64,000 bases of DNA, from positions 23,271,001 to 23,335,000 of the forward strand of contig OY754467.1 in assembly GCA_963575645.1 (NCBI GenBank), in the 5' to 3' direction. Both the position numbers and the translations under genes were made by a program. The notes under the pieces were generated by a model, which was not told the origin of the DNA, ran no database searches, and saw nothing but the letters and a program-made list of their open reading frames with translations. The stretch comes from Xanthostigma xanthostigma. Lineage: Eukaryota > Arthropoda > Insecta > Raphidioptera > Raphidiidae. Positions 1 to 11,920 of this stretch are shown one piece after another. Numbering within the stretch: position 1 is the stretch's first letter; the number at the start of each line of letters is the position of its first letter.

Positions 1-123
1 TGGAACGGCAAAGCAATTAAACAATATCAATCATATCCGACTCATGTCTAAAAACTATCCCTCTTATTACATTATGAAGTATTAAAGATGTATGACTCGA
101 GAGAACTCCTTAAATTTTGAATG

Positions 124-271
124 TATATGTTACGGTTAATACAAGAAAGTAGTTAATTCGCGAATTAATCGGCTAATTACCCGAATTAACCAATCCTTGA
201 CGTTGGTTAATTCGGGTATTAGCCGGTTAATTCGTGAATAAACTACTTTCTTGTATTAACCGTAACATATA
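124..271. mobile_element. Foldback (hairpin) MITE-like element
   Basis: A 148-bp near-palindrome. The left arm begins TATATGTTACGGTTAATAC and the right arm ends GTATTAACCGTAACATATA, and the arms pair over almost the whole length. The first 13 or so bases recur at both ends of 7161-7330, whose body differs, so the two form one family defined by its termini. It is non-coding and probably moved by a transposase acting in trans. Confidence 0.7.
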
Positions 272-1289
272 GACTATAGATTTCAAGATAATTATTTTCT
301 TTTCTACCCACATTAAAGTTATGTAACACTATAAATATCTCAAATTACTTTTAATGACCGAAGGAAAAAATATGACATATTCAAAATCACATATTCTTAT
401 CTAATGATAGGAAGTTGTACCCATATAAGGTGCAAGTCAAAATTAAAATTGCATATGTGGCATATTTTACTTTAAACTATTTTAATGGCTTCAGAGAATT
501 CCTTCTGAAAAAAACGTGATGTCTATTTCAAAGTTGCGGTCAACAGTCTCTTTATATTTATAATTCAACACTTCATCAACAAAAATGTATTCACATAATA
601 AAATTGTATCCGAATTAGGCGTTAGCATGAATGTTTTGAATAGCATTCAGCGAATAAAGAGTATGCGACCAGTTTCCGTAATGGATTTGATTATATAAAG
701 CTAAAGATGTCAAAATGATTTACTGATCACTCAAAATTCAAACATTTCTTATTCTAGTACTTCAATTTTTCATTAGTCACTCAAAAAAAATGTAAAGGAC
801 CTTGTTTTTTACCTGCCTGCGACAAGCAAAAGGGTTATGTTTATAAGTTTATTCATTTGCAAGAAAGAAAAAATAGTGGAGATTTTTTTGTCCCAAAGGT
901 ATTCTGAATGAAAATGAAGCATACACGTTGCTGTCCTCCGTTGTGTTCTTCTATTAAACTTGCTTTGATATTTTAAAACTACTTGGGTTCTGAAGGGCCC
1001 CATAGTCATTTTAATAGTGCAAATAATAACTCATGGATACTCGACTTTCTTTTTAATTAATAATCTACAAAACATTATCAACGTATTGCGACGTCGCATT
1101 TCTAGTTTGAGGTATGATATTTGTCAACCAACGAATGCTATGATTAATTAACTCATAAATTCGTCATAAAAACACGAAGAAACTCTATCATGTGTGTGCC
1201 TATAATCTGTAATAAATATAAAAAAGAAATAAAAAGTAGAGACTGTATATTTCACTACAGAAGTAAAACTGATATAATTGTAAAAAAAT
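272..1289. other. AT-rich stretch without recognisable genes
   Basis: I see only AT-rich non-coding sequence. Short open frames here have no recognisable motif or coding-like composition. Confidence 0.6.
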
Positions 1290-1386
1290 ACAAAATAATA
1301 ATAATAATAACGGCACCGACAACCAGGATCGAACATACAACCTTTAGGCTACAAGGCAACTGTTCTACCTCGCCGCCAACTTAACT
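1290..1386 (-). mobile_element. tRNA-derived SINE fragment
   Basis: On the - strand a tRNA-like head (GGCGGCGAGGTAGAACAG, then a B-box-like TATGTTCGATCCTGG) runs directly into a (TTA)n tail. This is the layout of a short tRNA-derived SINE. A tRNA-like fold is only partly possible and no flanking target duplication was found, so it is called a fragment, not a functional tRNA. Confidence 0.5.
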
Positions 1387-2436
1387 TAATGCTCTACGGT
1401 ATACGTGCATTGCGAGATGTTTGTTATATTTTCAGTCTCAAAAATCAATTTCACTCTACAATGCCAAAAGAAGTTAAAAACACGAAAAACTTGACGTGAG
1501 CGGTTTTGCTTTTTGAATACCTATATAGTAGAAGTATACATGTGCGATATGATAATGATTTTAAGTGCAACGACACTTATCGAAGTGAGACAGTGTGCGC
1601 GAGAAGGAGAAAGAGAAAAAAAAGACGAGTGCAATATTTGAACTGAAATCGATCGTATATTCCGTATAGGGAAGCACAATCCGCAGCCTGCTGCCTGTGT
1701 TTGCATATAAACAATAATCGCCGTCAGGTGAAAACACTGCAAACACCTCAGGAGAGAAATGCTTAACCGGTTCCTTGGCTCTTAGCAGGTTACATGTGAT
1801 TCCATCGATATTTATTCACATACAGGATCGGACTAAATAAATTATTCCTTAATTAGTTCTCGTTCAAGTCTAAAGTGCTAATTTAATAAATATTTCAGAA
1901 TAAATATTAAGAAATATATGATTTTGTTACAAATTACCTACAATACATTTATCTAGTACAGCGATTAGCAGGATCTCAGTCTCTTATTTTATCTTTACTC
2001 GACTGCGCGATAGCCCAGACAGTTATGTATCTTTATGCCCTTGAAGCATCCCAATGACTGGATGAATTTTAATCAATGAAGTGTGTATCGATTCGTCTAA
2101 ACCGTGCGATGGTTATAGGCTAGATATTGTTTTTATTCAACCAAAATAGCGGTAAATGCGTGCCATATTGAGTGAAATATCAGAGAATAGGTCTTTCAAA
2201 ATTTCTTTGACTATTTTAGAGCCAAAAGCTACGCTTGAGAATTACACAAACTGAAAGTTGTGTAGGTAGAATCTCTACATATTATTTCTTGTTGCGCATA
2301 ATGAATGAATCTGTTGTATTTCCTAAAGTACTCATTGAAGTGACATTGTGTACTATATAAAACAGAGTTGGTCAATATGAAATGCCTAAAGTTATAAAAC
2401 AATCTATTTGTTTTTAAAAGAATTAATTGGTAAAAA
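1387..2436. other. AT-rich stretch without recognisable genes
   Basis: No coding exon, RNA gene or clear repeat is seen. Confidence 0.55.
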
Positions 2437-2701
2437 AACTCGACTGCGTAAAAATGACTAAGTAAAAGGAAGAAAAAAAAATTAATTATTTAAAAAAACA
2501 AGAAACTCAACCGCACAAAAATGAAATTAATACGTAAAATTAGGAAAACATGTCGGAAAACCTTAACATGCAGCGGGTGGGGACACATTCAAAATTAAAA
2601 GAAAGAGACAAATATAGGTCTCCACCTGCTGCATGTAGAAATTTTACGACTTATTTTCCTCTTTTTAGTTAATAATTTCATTTTTGTGCAGTCGGGTTTT
2701 T
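2437..2701. mobile_element. Foldback element
   Basis: The inverted arms pair AACTCAACCGCACAAAAATG (about 2505) with CATTTTTGTGCAGTCGGGTT (about 2680), and inside them ACATGCAGCGGGTGG with CCACCTGCTGCATGT. A second, diverged copy of the left terminus lies just outside at 2437. The element is non-coding and directly abuts the composite repeat at 2702. Confidence 0.55.
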
Positions 2702-3561
2702 AGGCGCGAATAGCGTAAGCTAAAGCGCCTATATGTACTCGCTTTGTCTGTGAATCTGTGAATCTGTGATCCCGAATTTTGTATCCAGCGTACAGCCCAA
2801 ACGACTTAACCGATTTTAAAAAACTTTTTTTTTTTCGATTTGTCTCCGGGTAACTTAGATCCTAACGTCGCCCGATTTTTGAATTTTTGCTCCAGAGGGG
2901 AGCAATTTAGAAAAAACGAAGTTTTTCGCTTATAACTCGCTCAATTTAAATCAGATCGGTTCGAAACCTGTCTTAAACGAAAGAGGAGAAAATTTTACAT
3001 AAATTTCGTACAACAGAATTCGCCCAATCAGTTTTTCTATACACATTTATATAGAAATAAATTCAATCTGATATAACCGATAGCAAACATCTTTCGGTTA
3101 TCTCTCTCTGTTGCACGGTATAACATGGTAATATAATTATTGCGTATGTTCAGTCTTAAAATAAAATTGGTCGATAATTTTATTTATGACAATAATGAAA
3201 TTAAAAGATAGCATTTGTTCAAAAACGGATGCCGTTTCGAATATTTCTGAAATGCAACGCCTTCTAAGTTAACAATTTGAATAACTAATTATTAGAACTT
3301 AATACTTTGACAGATGCAAACCTCACTTTTGACATTTCTTATCATTCCGACACCAAGGATGAGCGGATTGAAACCAAATTTTGGGAGGATGTTTGATATG
3401 CAAATATGAAGTGGCCTATTGTTTTTGGGGAACATCGGCGCATGCGTAAAAGAATATATCTCTTATAATGTTGTTTTATATAATAATAATATAGTTTTTA
3501 AGACGGTTTTTACTCTATCTATTTTTACTAGAAATTTTTGTAATTTTTTTGGGGAAAATCG
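2702..3561 (+). repeat. Dispersed repeat flanking the minisatellite on the left
   Basis: It starts with a module (GCGTAAGCTAAAGCGCC, ACTCGCTTTGTCTGTGAATC) that recurs in direct orientation at about 6733-6797 and, diverged, at about 35840. Positions 2858-3290 match 53735-54135 in order and orientation (for example GATCGGTTCGAAACCTGTCT and TTCAAAAACGGATGCC). Positions 3340-3560 match 21080-21330 and the reverse strand of 44390-44660. This is a mobile-element family of unknown class; no protein frame is visible. Confidence 0.6.
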
Positions 3562-5775
3562 GTGACGTCACTCTAAATCCAATATGGCGGACTTCTAAAG
3601 ATGGCGGACTAATTTTATTATGCTTTCCTACAATATGGGTATCAAATGAAAGGGCTTGCTGAGAATAACTCTAAAAATAAAGTGACGTCACTCTAAATCC
3701 AATATGGCGGACTTCTAAAGATGGCGGACTAATTTTATTATGCTTTCCAACAATATGGGTATCAAATGAAAGGGCTTGCTGAGAATAACTCGAAAAATGA
3801 AGTGACGTCACTCTAAATCCAATATGGCGGACTTCTAAAGATGGCGGACTAATTTTATTATGCTTTCCTACAATATGGGTATCAAATGAAAGAGCTTGCT
3901 GAGAATAACTCGAAAAATAAAGTGACGTCACTCTAAATCCAATATGGCGGACTTCTAAAGTAGGCGGACTAATGTTATTATGCTTTCCTACAATATGGGT
4001 ATCAAATGAAAGGGCTTGCTGAGAATAACTCGAATCATAAAGTGACGTCACTCTAAATCCAATATGGCGAACTTCTAAAGATGGTGGACTAATTTTATTA
4101 TGCTTTCCAACAATATGGGTATCAAATGAAAGGGCTTGCTGAGAATAACTCGAAAAATAAAGTTACGTCACTCTAAATCCAATATGGCGGACTTCTAAAG
4201 ATGGCGGACTAATGTTATTATGCTTTCCTACAATATGGGTATCAAATGAAAGGGCTTGCTAAGATTAACTCGAAAAATAAAGTGACGTCAGTCTAAAACC
4301 AATATGGCGGACTTTTAAAGATGGCGGACTAAGTTTTTTATGCTTTCCTACAATATGGGTATCAAATGAAAGAGCTTGCTGAGAATAACTCGAAAAATAA
4401 AGTGACGTCACTTTAAATCCAATATGGCGGACTTCTAAAGATGGCGGACTTATTTTATTATGCTTTCCTACAATATGGGTATCAAATGAAAGGGCTTGCT
4501 GAGAATAACTCGAAAAATAAAGTGACGTCACTCTAAATCCAATATGGCGGACTTCTAAAGATGGCGGACTAATTTTATTATGCTTTCCAACAATATGGGT
4601 ATCAAATGAAAGGGCTTGCTGAGAATAACTCGAAAAATGAAGTGACGTCACTCTAAATCCAACATGGCGGACTTCTAAAGATGGCGGACTAATTTTATTA
4701 TGCTTTCCTACAATATGGGTATCAAATGAAAGAGCTTGCTGAGAATAACTCGAAAAATAAAGTGACGTCACTCTAAATCCAATATGGCGGACTTCTAAAG
4801 ATGGCGGACTTATTTTATTATGCTTTCCTACAATATGGGTATCAAATGAAAGGGCTTGCTAAGAATAACTCGAACCATAAAGTGACGTCACTCTAAATCC
4901 AATATGGCGAACTTCTAAAGATGGCGGACTAATTTTATTATGCTTTCCAACAATATGGGTATCATATGAAAGCGCTTGCTGAGAATAACTCGAAAAATAA
5001 AGTTACGTCATTCTAAATCCAATATGGCGGACTTCTAAAGATGGCGGACTAATGTTATTATGCTTTCCTACAATATGGGTATCAAATGAAAGGGCTTGCT
5101 AAGATTAACTCGAAAAATAAAGTGACGTCACTCTAAATCCAATATGGCGGACTTCTAAAGATGGCGGACTAATGTTATTATGCTTTCCTACAATATGGGT
5201 ATCAAATGAAAGGGCTTGCTGAAAATAACTTGAAAAATAAAGTGACGTCACTCTAAATCAAATATGGCGGACTTCTAAAGATGGCGGACTAATTTTATTA
5301 TGCTTTCCTACAATATGGGTATCAAATGAAAGGGCTTGCTGAGAATAACTCGAAAAATAAAGTTACGTCACTATAAATCCAATATGGCGGACTTCTTAAG
5401 ATGGCGGACTAATTTTATTATGCTTTCCTACAATATGGGTATCAAATGAAAGGGCTTACTGAGAATAACTCGAAAAATAAAGTAACGTCACTTTAAATCC
5501 AATATGGCGGACTTCTAAAGATGGCGGACTTATTTTATTATGCTTTCCTACAATATGGGTATCAAATGAAAGGGCTTGCTGAGAATAACTCGAAAAATAA
5601 AGTGACGTCACTCTAAATCCAATATGGTGGACTTCTAAAGATGGCGGACTAATTTTATTATGCTTTCCTACAATATGGGTATCAAATGAAAGGGCTTGCT
5701 GAGAATAACTCGAAAAATAAAGTGACGTCACTCTAAATCCAATATGGCGGACTTCTAAAGATGGTGGACTAAGTT
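3562..5775. repeat. Minisatellite, 120-bp unit, about 18.5 copies
   Basis: The period is exactly 120 bp with no drift across 2.2 kb. Each unit opens with GTGACGTCACTCTAAATCC, carries two ATGGCGGAC segments about 20 bp apart, and ends GAGAATAACTCGAAAAATAAA. Of 19 unit starts, 15 keep TGACGTCA; those at 4162, 5002, 5362 and 5482 are mutated. Because 120 is divisible by three, long reverse-strand open frames arise as by-products. Variants shared at an 840-bp spacing show a seven-unit block duplication. Confidence 0.95.
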
Positions 5776-5959
5776 TTTGACGTGATAACGTCTTATAAAT
5801 TGATGAAACACCAGCTGCACGCACGAAAAAGTGTAACGTTCCGCCTGACTCTGTGCGCGCAAGCGAGAGCGCAGTAATGTATTATTAAATATGATATTCG
5901 AGCGGAATACGTTATCACGTAAAACTATCGTCCGTAAACCGACTTTACAGACATCCAAT
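5776..5959. repeat. Non-repetitive segment bounded by an inverted ACGTGATAACGT motif
   Basis: The array stops at GACGTGATAACGTC and about 125 bp later the complement TACGTTATCACGT occurs, enclosing a relatively GC-rich stretch (GTGCGCGCAAGCGAGAGCGC). This may be a terminus of the element that hosts the array. No gene is seen. Confidence 0.4.
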
Positions 5960-6420
5960 TTTTTTATATAATAATGGTGTACTTTTTATAATGTTTTATT
6001 ATTCTACTTTACAAGAAAGTTTTGTAAAATGTTTTTTGAGGGAAAGTCGGCGCATGCGCAGAAGAGGTATAAGTTATAAAGTTGTTTGTATATAACAATG
6101 GTATACTTTTCATAACTGTTTATTATTCGATCTATTTTTACAAGAGTTTTGTATAATTTTTGGGAAAAATCGGCGCATGCGCAAAAGAGATACATGCCAT
6201 CGTTGTTTTTTATATAATAATGGTGTACTTTTTATAATGTTGTATTATTTTATTTTAAAGAAAGTTTTGTAAAAAATTCTTTGAGCTAAAGTCGGCACAT
6301 ATATGTTATAAAGTTGTTTTTATATAATAATTGGGTACTTTTCATAACGGTTTATTTTTCTATCTGTTTTTACAAGAAAGTTATGACATTTTTTTTCTAA
6401 ACTCATAATTTCAGAAATAT
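5960..6420. repeat. Diverged tandem repeat, period about 115-125 bp
   Basis: Roughly four copies of a block containing TATATAATAATGGTGTACTT, a TTTACAAGAAAGTTTTGTAA-like segment and CGGCGCATGCGCA. One block also stands to the left of the minisatellite (about 3430-3560), so the 120-bp array sits between diverged copies of a repeat with a similar period. Confidence 0.6.
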
Positions 6421-7160
6421 TTTGAAAAAAATCTGTTGTTCTTTTGTTCTGAAGATGTTAGTTAGGTTTAATTTTTGCATGACACAATAACATATTACAT
6501 AGAGAACCATGAAATTATTAAAATTATATTTTCCTTTCTGTGTTTCATTATTTTTAACTGTTATTTTTTTCTTAGAATAAGTAAATTAAGTTATACTATA
6601 TTATTCTCCAAGTGTCGTTAAATATAATTATATATACACCGATTTTCAAACAAAACACCGGGGTATATGACGTAAAATTTCGCGCCTTGTAATTCTTGAA
6701 TTACTTGGGCATATACTCCCACTGGTTAGTTTTTAGGCACGAATAACGTAAGCTAAAGCGCCTATATGTACTCGCTTTGTCTGTGAATCTGTGAGTCACA
6801 CTTTTTTTTTTTTTAATTATTAATTTTTGTACGTATATTTTTTGGTAATTTTACCACGGACACCTTGTTCCATCAGACCAGTTAGAAATTTGAAAGATCT
6901 GTTAAGAATTCTTTATAATTCGTTTTGTATATTTGAATTAGTCTTTTAATTCCATTTGAAGTTCTCTCCATTAAATTTAAGATAAAATACGTTCAGCATG
7001 GGAATACTATGTCAGATTTCAGTTTTTTATTCAAATGTCATGTTTGTTAAACGGAAAGTTTTTTCAAAAAAAATATTTTCTATCATAAGTCATATATTTA
7101 TTGTCGTCTACATTCTTATTATACAACATAGGCGATTATAAGAATATTTTAAGATAAAAT
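6421..7160. other. AT-rich spacer with right-hand direct repeat module
   Basis: Non-coding. Positions 6733-6797 repeat the module at 2700-2765 in direct orientation, marking the right side of the composite repeat. Nothing else is recognisable. Confidence 0.5.
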
Positions 7161-7330
7161 ATATATGTTACGGTAAATGTAAACTCTTGGGAAATGTACA
7201 CATTTACCGTAAAATGTGCCGGAGAATGTGTACATTAAATGTAGATATTGCGGCAAATGTACACATTCTCCGGCACATTTTACGGTAAATGTGTAATTTC
7301 CCAAGAGTTTACATTTACCGTAACATATAT
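7161..7330. mobile_element. Foldback (hairpin) MITE-like element
   Basis: A 170-bp palindrome running from ATATATGTTACGGTAAATG to CATTTACCGTAACATATAT. The arms pair almost perfectly, including TGTGCCGGAGAATGTGTACA with its complement. It shares only its outermost 13 or so bases with 124-271. Confidence 0.75.
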
Positions 7331-8538
7331 AATACCAAACTTGACTTTTCTTCGGCAAATGTCTGACAAAATTAGATTTTTTTTAATTTTTAGATGGTTT
7401 TGTTTCAAGTGAACAATTGCCTATAAAGATCACTAGCACATTTAGTGCAACTCTGAGAAGCGCAAAAGGTTTTTTACTGTGCTTCTGAAGTGCAGAAAAT
7501 GCATAGCCCATCGATGGCAACTAACACGCAGCGAACGAGCTGATCGTTTTTGTTTTTATGTAGGTACATGAGCTGTCGCACAACAAAACACCGAAGTCGG
7601 GTTCGCAACTTCTTATATAATTGGTTTTCCTTGTTAGTCAAACTTAACACACAATCGTGAGCCGATCGCAAATAATGGCTTTCTTCCACTTATGTCGAAC
7701 TGCCAGTTTACAGTCGCTTAACTGAAAAATAATCTACGCTAAACGTCTCCATAATCAACTACAATAAACTTTTTTTCAGATACTTTTCTCAAAATACTCT
7801 CAGCGTGCTTCATTTTTCCAGGAAACAAATTAAAAATTCATTAAAATAATTTTACTTTTTTATATGATCGTTCATTAAGTTAAAATTTTTGCAAAAATAG
7901 ACTATATGCATCTTTGAACTTGTCTAATTGTTGGTTATCTTATGGCCAATCTGAAATATACAAATAGAAATAAGTAAAAAAAAAAACTAAATGAAACCAA
8001 ATTTAAAAAATCTAATAACAATTTTTTTGGATTTAACTCATATAAATTAATCTGTTAAACACAATAATGTACCTACTTACCTTATATGAAACATTTAATA
8101 ATGTATTTTATAATTTGACTATAGTAACAGCGCTAATAATTCCTATGTTTAAAGCACCATTTTTTTCTGTACAATAAAAAAAAGATAGAAATTACTAATC
8201 TTAGAACAAATGTATTCGTTACAATAAAATTATCAGGTAAAATAGTTACTTGAAAAATAAATACACACTGTACTATACTCCTTGGTATTTTTGTTGAATA
8301 TTGTGACGTTCACCCTAAAATCCGACCGATGGTGTTAGTGTAAACGTCAAAAAAAGTTTCATTAAAATAAAAATGTTTTACTTTAATGTTTTACAACTAT
8401 ACACTTCACAAAAGGTTAATGAACAACACAAATAAATTGACAAGAGCAACTGCAGATATAATACTTCACATTTATAGGTTAGGTATTATAATCAATGTGG
8501 CGGCCATTATTATTTTCTCAGGCGAATAAATATTTATA
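7331..8538. other. AT-rich stretch without recognisable genes
   Basis: No coding exon or bounded repeat is recognised. Confidence 0.55.
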
Positions 8539-8622
8539 CCCGAGAATTTTTTTTTTTTTTTTTTATTTTAAAAGGAGCAAATCGGCTTCTATGGCCATTA
8601 TCGCGAAATAGCCCGAGAATTT
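8539..8622 (-). mobile_element. 5'-truncated poly(A) retroelement insertion with target duplication
   Basis: CCCGAGAATTT occurs at 8539-8549 and again at 8612-8622, an 11-bp target duplication. Between them, on the - strand, lies about 38 bp of element sequence (including GCGATAATGGCC) ending in a poly(A) tail. The same 3' sequence and tail occur at 63205-63290, so this is one LINE or SINE family. Confidence 0.65.
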
Positions 8623-9010
8623 GGACACAATAGATTTATACCTGCAGTAAACATAGTTATGCTTGGTGATTTGAATTATCGCTGTTTATCCGGAGGAATG
8701 AAACAAATGAACCGAATAAATAATTACTTACGTTCGGTGAATATGGCCATTAGACATATATCTAGTAATCCCTAATTGTGTGCATGCCGATTATATGTTC
8801 TTCTTAATATTATTATAATTAAGAATAGAACCGTTTTGAAATAAAAATAAAATAAAATTATTGAGAAAATGCACTATCGGGAGTCAAGACATAATCGTGT
8901 TCCAAGCTTGTACTTGACTGTCACAGTAAATTTCATGTGCGCTGGAGGATTGTGACTTTAACATAGTCGACAGCTCGCTACACATATTAAATATTAATCT
9001 ATAATCTATA

Positions 9011-9360
9011 TCTATACTACAATATGACGCTGAAGAGTTTGTTTGGTTGAACGCGCTAATCTCAGAAACTACTGGTTCGAATTAAAAACATTTTTTTTTT
9101 GTTGGATAGTCCAGTTATCGAAGACGGCTATAGGCTATATAATATCAGGCTACGATCAATAGAAGCGGAGCATCAATGAAAAATGTTGCAAAATGTAACT
9201 CAAAATTTGTCCGTCCGACAAAAATTTTTGAACGGTAACTCCTATCATCATGAAATTTGGACACAACATTCATCCCAGTAAACTAATGTCTCTCCCCTCC
9301 CCCATTCGTTCTTTTGCATGAGGGTGAAACCGGGAGGGACCGATATAGTTTTATTATATA
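9011..9360 (+). mobile_element. Helitron-like 5' end fragment
   Basis: It starts TCTATACTACAATATGACGC after a host A and continues with GAGTTTGTTTGGTTGAACGC, the style of 5' end seen in the other Helitron-like copies here (45423 +, 15515 -). No CTAG-type 3' terminus was located, so it may be truncated. Confidence 0.4.
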
Positions 9361-9891
9361 AACAAAATAAATTCATAAAACATAAGAAGAGTTGTTTGTT
9401 TTATCCTTCAAGTATTAAAGAATAACAAAAGGTAATTATTAAACTCGTAAACATTCGCTCCAGCCTGAAGAATACTTTTTATACTAAACCTATACATAAC
9501 TACATCATAAAAATAAAATAAGCAGTTCCGTCTTAAAACCGTTTTATTTACGTCTTAACAATATTTTTTGCAGAAAGTAATCCTATTCGTTCAGGTAGGC
9601 CATTTTTAAAGCTTACGCTAATCCATTAAAATCCTCGCACACTTGGAAATAAGTTGAAGAGCATTATATTATAGTAAGTTAGCGGACAGCCGCGTCAGAC
9701 GGATTAACAGAACTAATTTGTCTATACTGCGCGTGCATGTTCTACAGACGTATGTCACGTTCCCATTATTTATATGTGTGTAATTATTATTGTTCATCTG
9801 GTACCCGGTGTGATACCATGTTTCTGATCGGATCGGGACATCTTGCTGGACATCAGAGAACCACAGACCCCACCGTGTAAATGCACGAAAT
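9361..9891. other. AT-rich stretch without recognisable genes
   Basis: No gene or bounded repeat is seen. Confidence 0.5.
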
Positions 9892-10346
9892 AGTAATTGT
9901 TGCTTACGGAGCGGGGTGGCGTAGTGGTGAGAGCACTAGACTATCATTCGGAAAGTACCGTGTTTGAATCCGGGGGGGGGGGGGCAGACGTGGCTGGGGC
10001 TTTTTCCTGCTGCCTCTCGCCGAGAAACGGTAATTCCTCTACCGGCCATCTAGTTGAGGTTTTCCATGGTTTCCTTCAATAATTCCAGATAAATATCGAG
10101 ATGGTTTCTTTTTCAAGGCCATGGCCGATTACCTGTCAAACTCCTATGCTCAAAATTTGACCACCTTATCCTAATGTTCTAAAATTCCTTTATTCGTCCA
10201 TTGCTATTAATTAAGCGGAAGTTAAAAATGCATATAATAACGAGTATAGTGTGAAAAAATAGTAGGTAATGGTGCGAATGGCGACATAAAGTCGAGAAAC
10301 GGACGTTAAACGCGTTATTATTATTATTATCAGTAATTGTTGCTTA
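9892..10346 (+). mobile_element. tRNA-derived SINE, full length, with 15-bp target duplications
   Basis: AGTAATTGTTGCTTA flanks the element exactly (9892-9906 and 10332-10346). The head has a pol III A box (TGGCGTAGTGG, about 9917) and B box (GTTTGAATCC, 9962-9971), then a G12-like run, a body of about 300 bp and a (TTA)n tail. The perfect duplication and intact promoter boxes indicate a fairly young LINE-mobilised insertion. The partner LINE is unknown. Confidence 0.85.
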
Positions 10347-10688
10347 TACGATAAATAGATTTCAGAAATAGTTTTGATAAACCATATAAGCGGACACTAA
10401 TGCGAGCGAACACATAAGTTAATTCTGCTCATCAATACTGATAATATAAATATGTAACGGAATCTCTGTCTAGAGAATTGTCTCGCGGGTTTTTGGTATT
10501 TTTTTTTTGTATTTTTATGAAATATCTATGCTCGCCAACGCGTTTCCAAATTGTGTGTCTATCTGTATGTTTGTACGTGTCTAATTCGAGAGCGACTGAA
10601 CTGATAGTGATGAAGCCTACTATATTATATCTACGCAAACTTACAGTATGACGTACTTTTTTACGTTAAGATGAACCTGACTGTCTGA
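10347..10688. other. AT-rich spacer
   Basis: No gene or repeat is recognised. Confidence 0.5.
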
Positions 10689-10978
10689 AAAAGTTAAATT
10701 CCACCAAAAACGTAAATGTGAAAAAGGGGCAAGTTCGATTGAAACATCAAGTGGGTTTGGCTGCCGAAAAAAAGTAAGATGTAAGGTGCGAAGTTTTCAC
10801 TTGGCAAGGGTATACATGTTTTATATTATAGATAAACTTGCCAAGCGAAAACTTGGCACCGTCTTAGGTCTTACTTCTTTTTTTCGTCAAAGTAGTCAAA
10901 CTCAAACTCACTTGTTCTTTGTACTGATATTGGCCCTTTTTCCACGTTTATGTATTTGGTGGGACATAAATACTTTTT
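10689..10978. mobile_element. Foldback MITE
   Basis: Inverted arms of about 130 bp: CACCAAAAACGTAAATGTG pairs with CACGTTTATGTATTTGGTG, and AAGTTTTCACTTGGCAAG with CTTGCCAAGCGAAAACTT. The loop is about 30 bp. The short + strand open frame inside it is a by-product. Confidence 0.65.
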
Positions 10979-11620
10979 GTAAAGTTGCATTCTATTAAAT
11001 ATTATCTAGAGTCTCGACACACAATATTATAGTTAAGATATAGATATATTAATATGTATACATTAGTAAACAATCTCACCCCCACTATCCCATCTCACTA
11101 GTCCCGTCGCACTAGTGAATACACCGACTGCTTGTACTCCGTTACTATTTCCTGTCAGAGTAAGTCATCTTCGATTTTTATTGAGTTTTTATTTTCCTCG
11201 TAATTATCACCCCGAACTATTTATGTTCCAAATTTCAAAGTTCTAAGCTCTTAGAGTTCAGCTCGATTAATACCCTAGACCTATGATGATCTATCAGGCA
11301 TAGTGAGTCAGTGAATATCCAAAATTTGAATTTTTGGACACTCTTGAATCTTAAAAATCATTTCATCTAGACGTATGAAATTTGGAATACTACTTCATTT
11401 TGGTAACGTTAACCCTCCTGAAAAAAGTAAATCCTGTAACGTAACTAACCTCGGAGATAAAGGAGATCGAAAAAGACTCGAAATGATTCGTGTGAATTTT
11501 GCACATTGCACGAAGGATCGGTTTTGTTGCGAGAACTATCTCAGAAATATAATTGGCTGAACTAATAATATACCTAATCAGAATCGGAAAATAGTCCTTT
11601 GGGATAATTTACTAGTACTT
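10979..11620. other. AT-rich stretch without recognisable genes
   Basis: Nothing recognisable. Confidence 0.5.
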
Positions 11621-11920
11621 ATCAATAAATAAAATTATCGACCAATTTTTCTGGCAATTATATTTACAAAAATATATAAATATAATTTAATACATTACCG
11701 TTTCGGTTCGGATTTAGACCTTCTTCAGAATTGATCCAAAAAATATAAAAATTAATTAATAATAATTAGTTTCTAATAATTTTTTTTATTAATATCGAAA
11801 TATTGAAAAAATAATAACAAACGATTGTTTGTTATTATTTTTTTCAATGAAGAGTTCTAATCAGACGTTAATCAAAGATTTGATTATTTGTACTTATATA
11901 TATCATTTTAAAAGTACGTC
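11621..11920 (+). repeat. Dispersed repeat (family also at 22511 and 51480)
   Basis: It shares ATAAAATTATCGACCAATTT, TTTCGGTTCGGATTTAGACC-like, CTTCAGAA and GTTAATCAAAGATTTG blocks, in order, with 22511-22730 and partly with 51480-51586. It is non-coding; class unknown. Confidence 0.55.

Noticed and set aside
3562-5775. CRISPR-like array
   Set aside because: The whole 120-bp unit repeats, with no unique spacers, in a eukaryotic context.
3671-5824. Long reverse-strand open frames with a 40-residue repeat
   Set aside because: They exist only because the minisatellite unit is 120 bp, divisible by three. Start and stop positions follow random mutations in units, and no coding signature is present.
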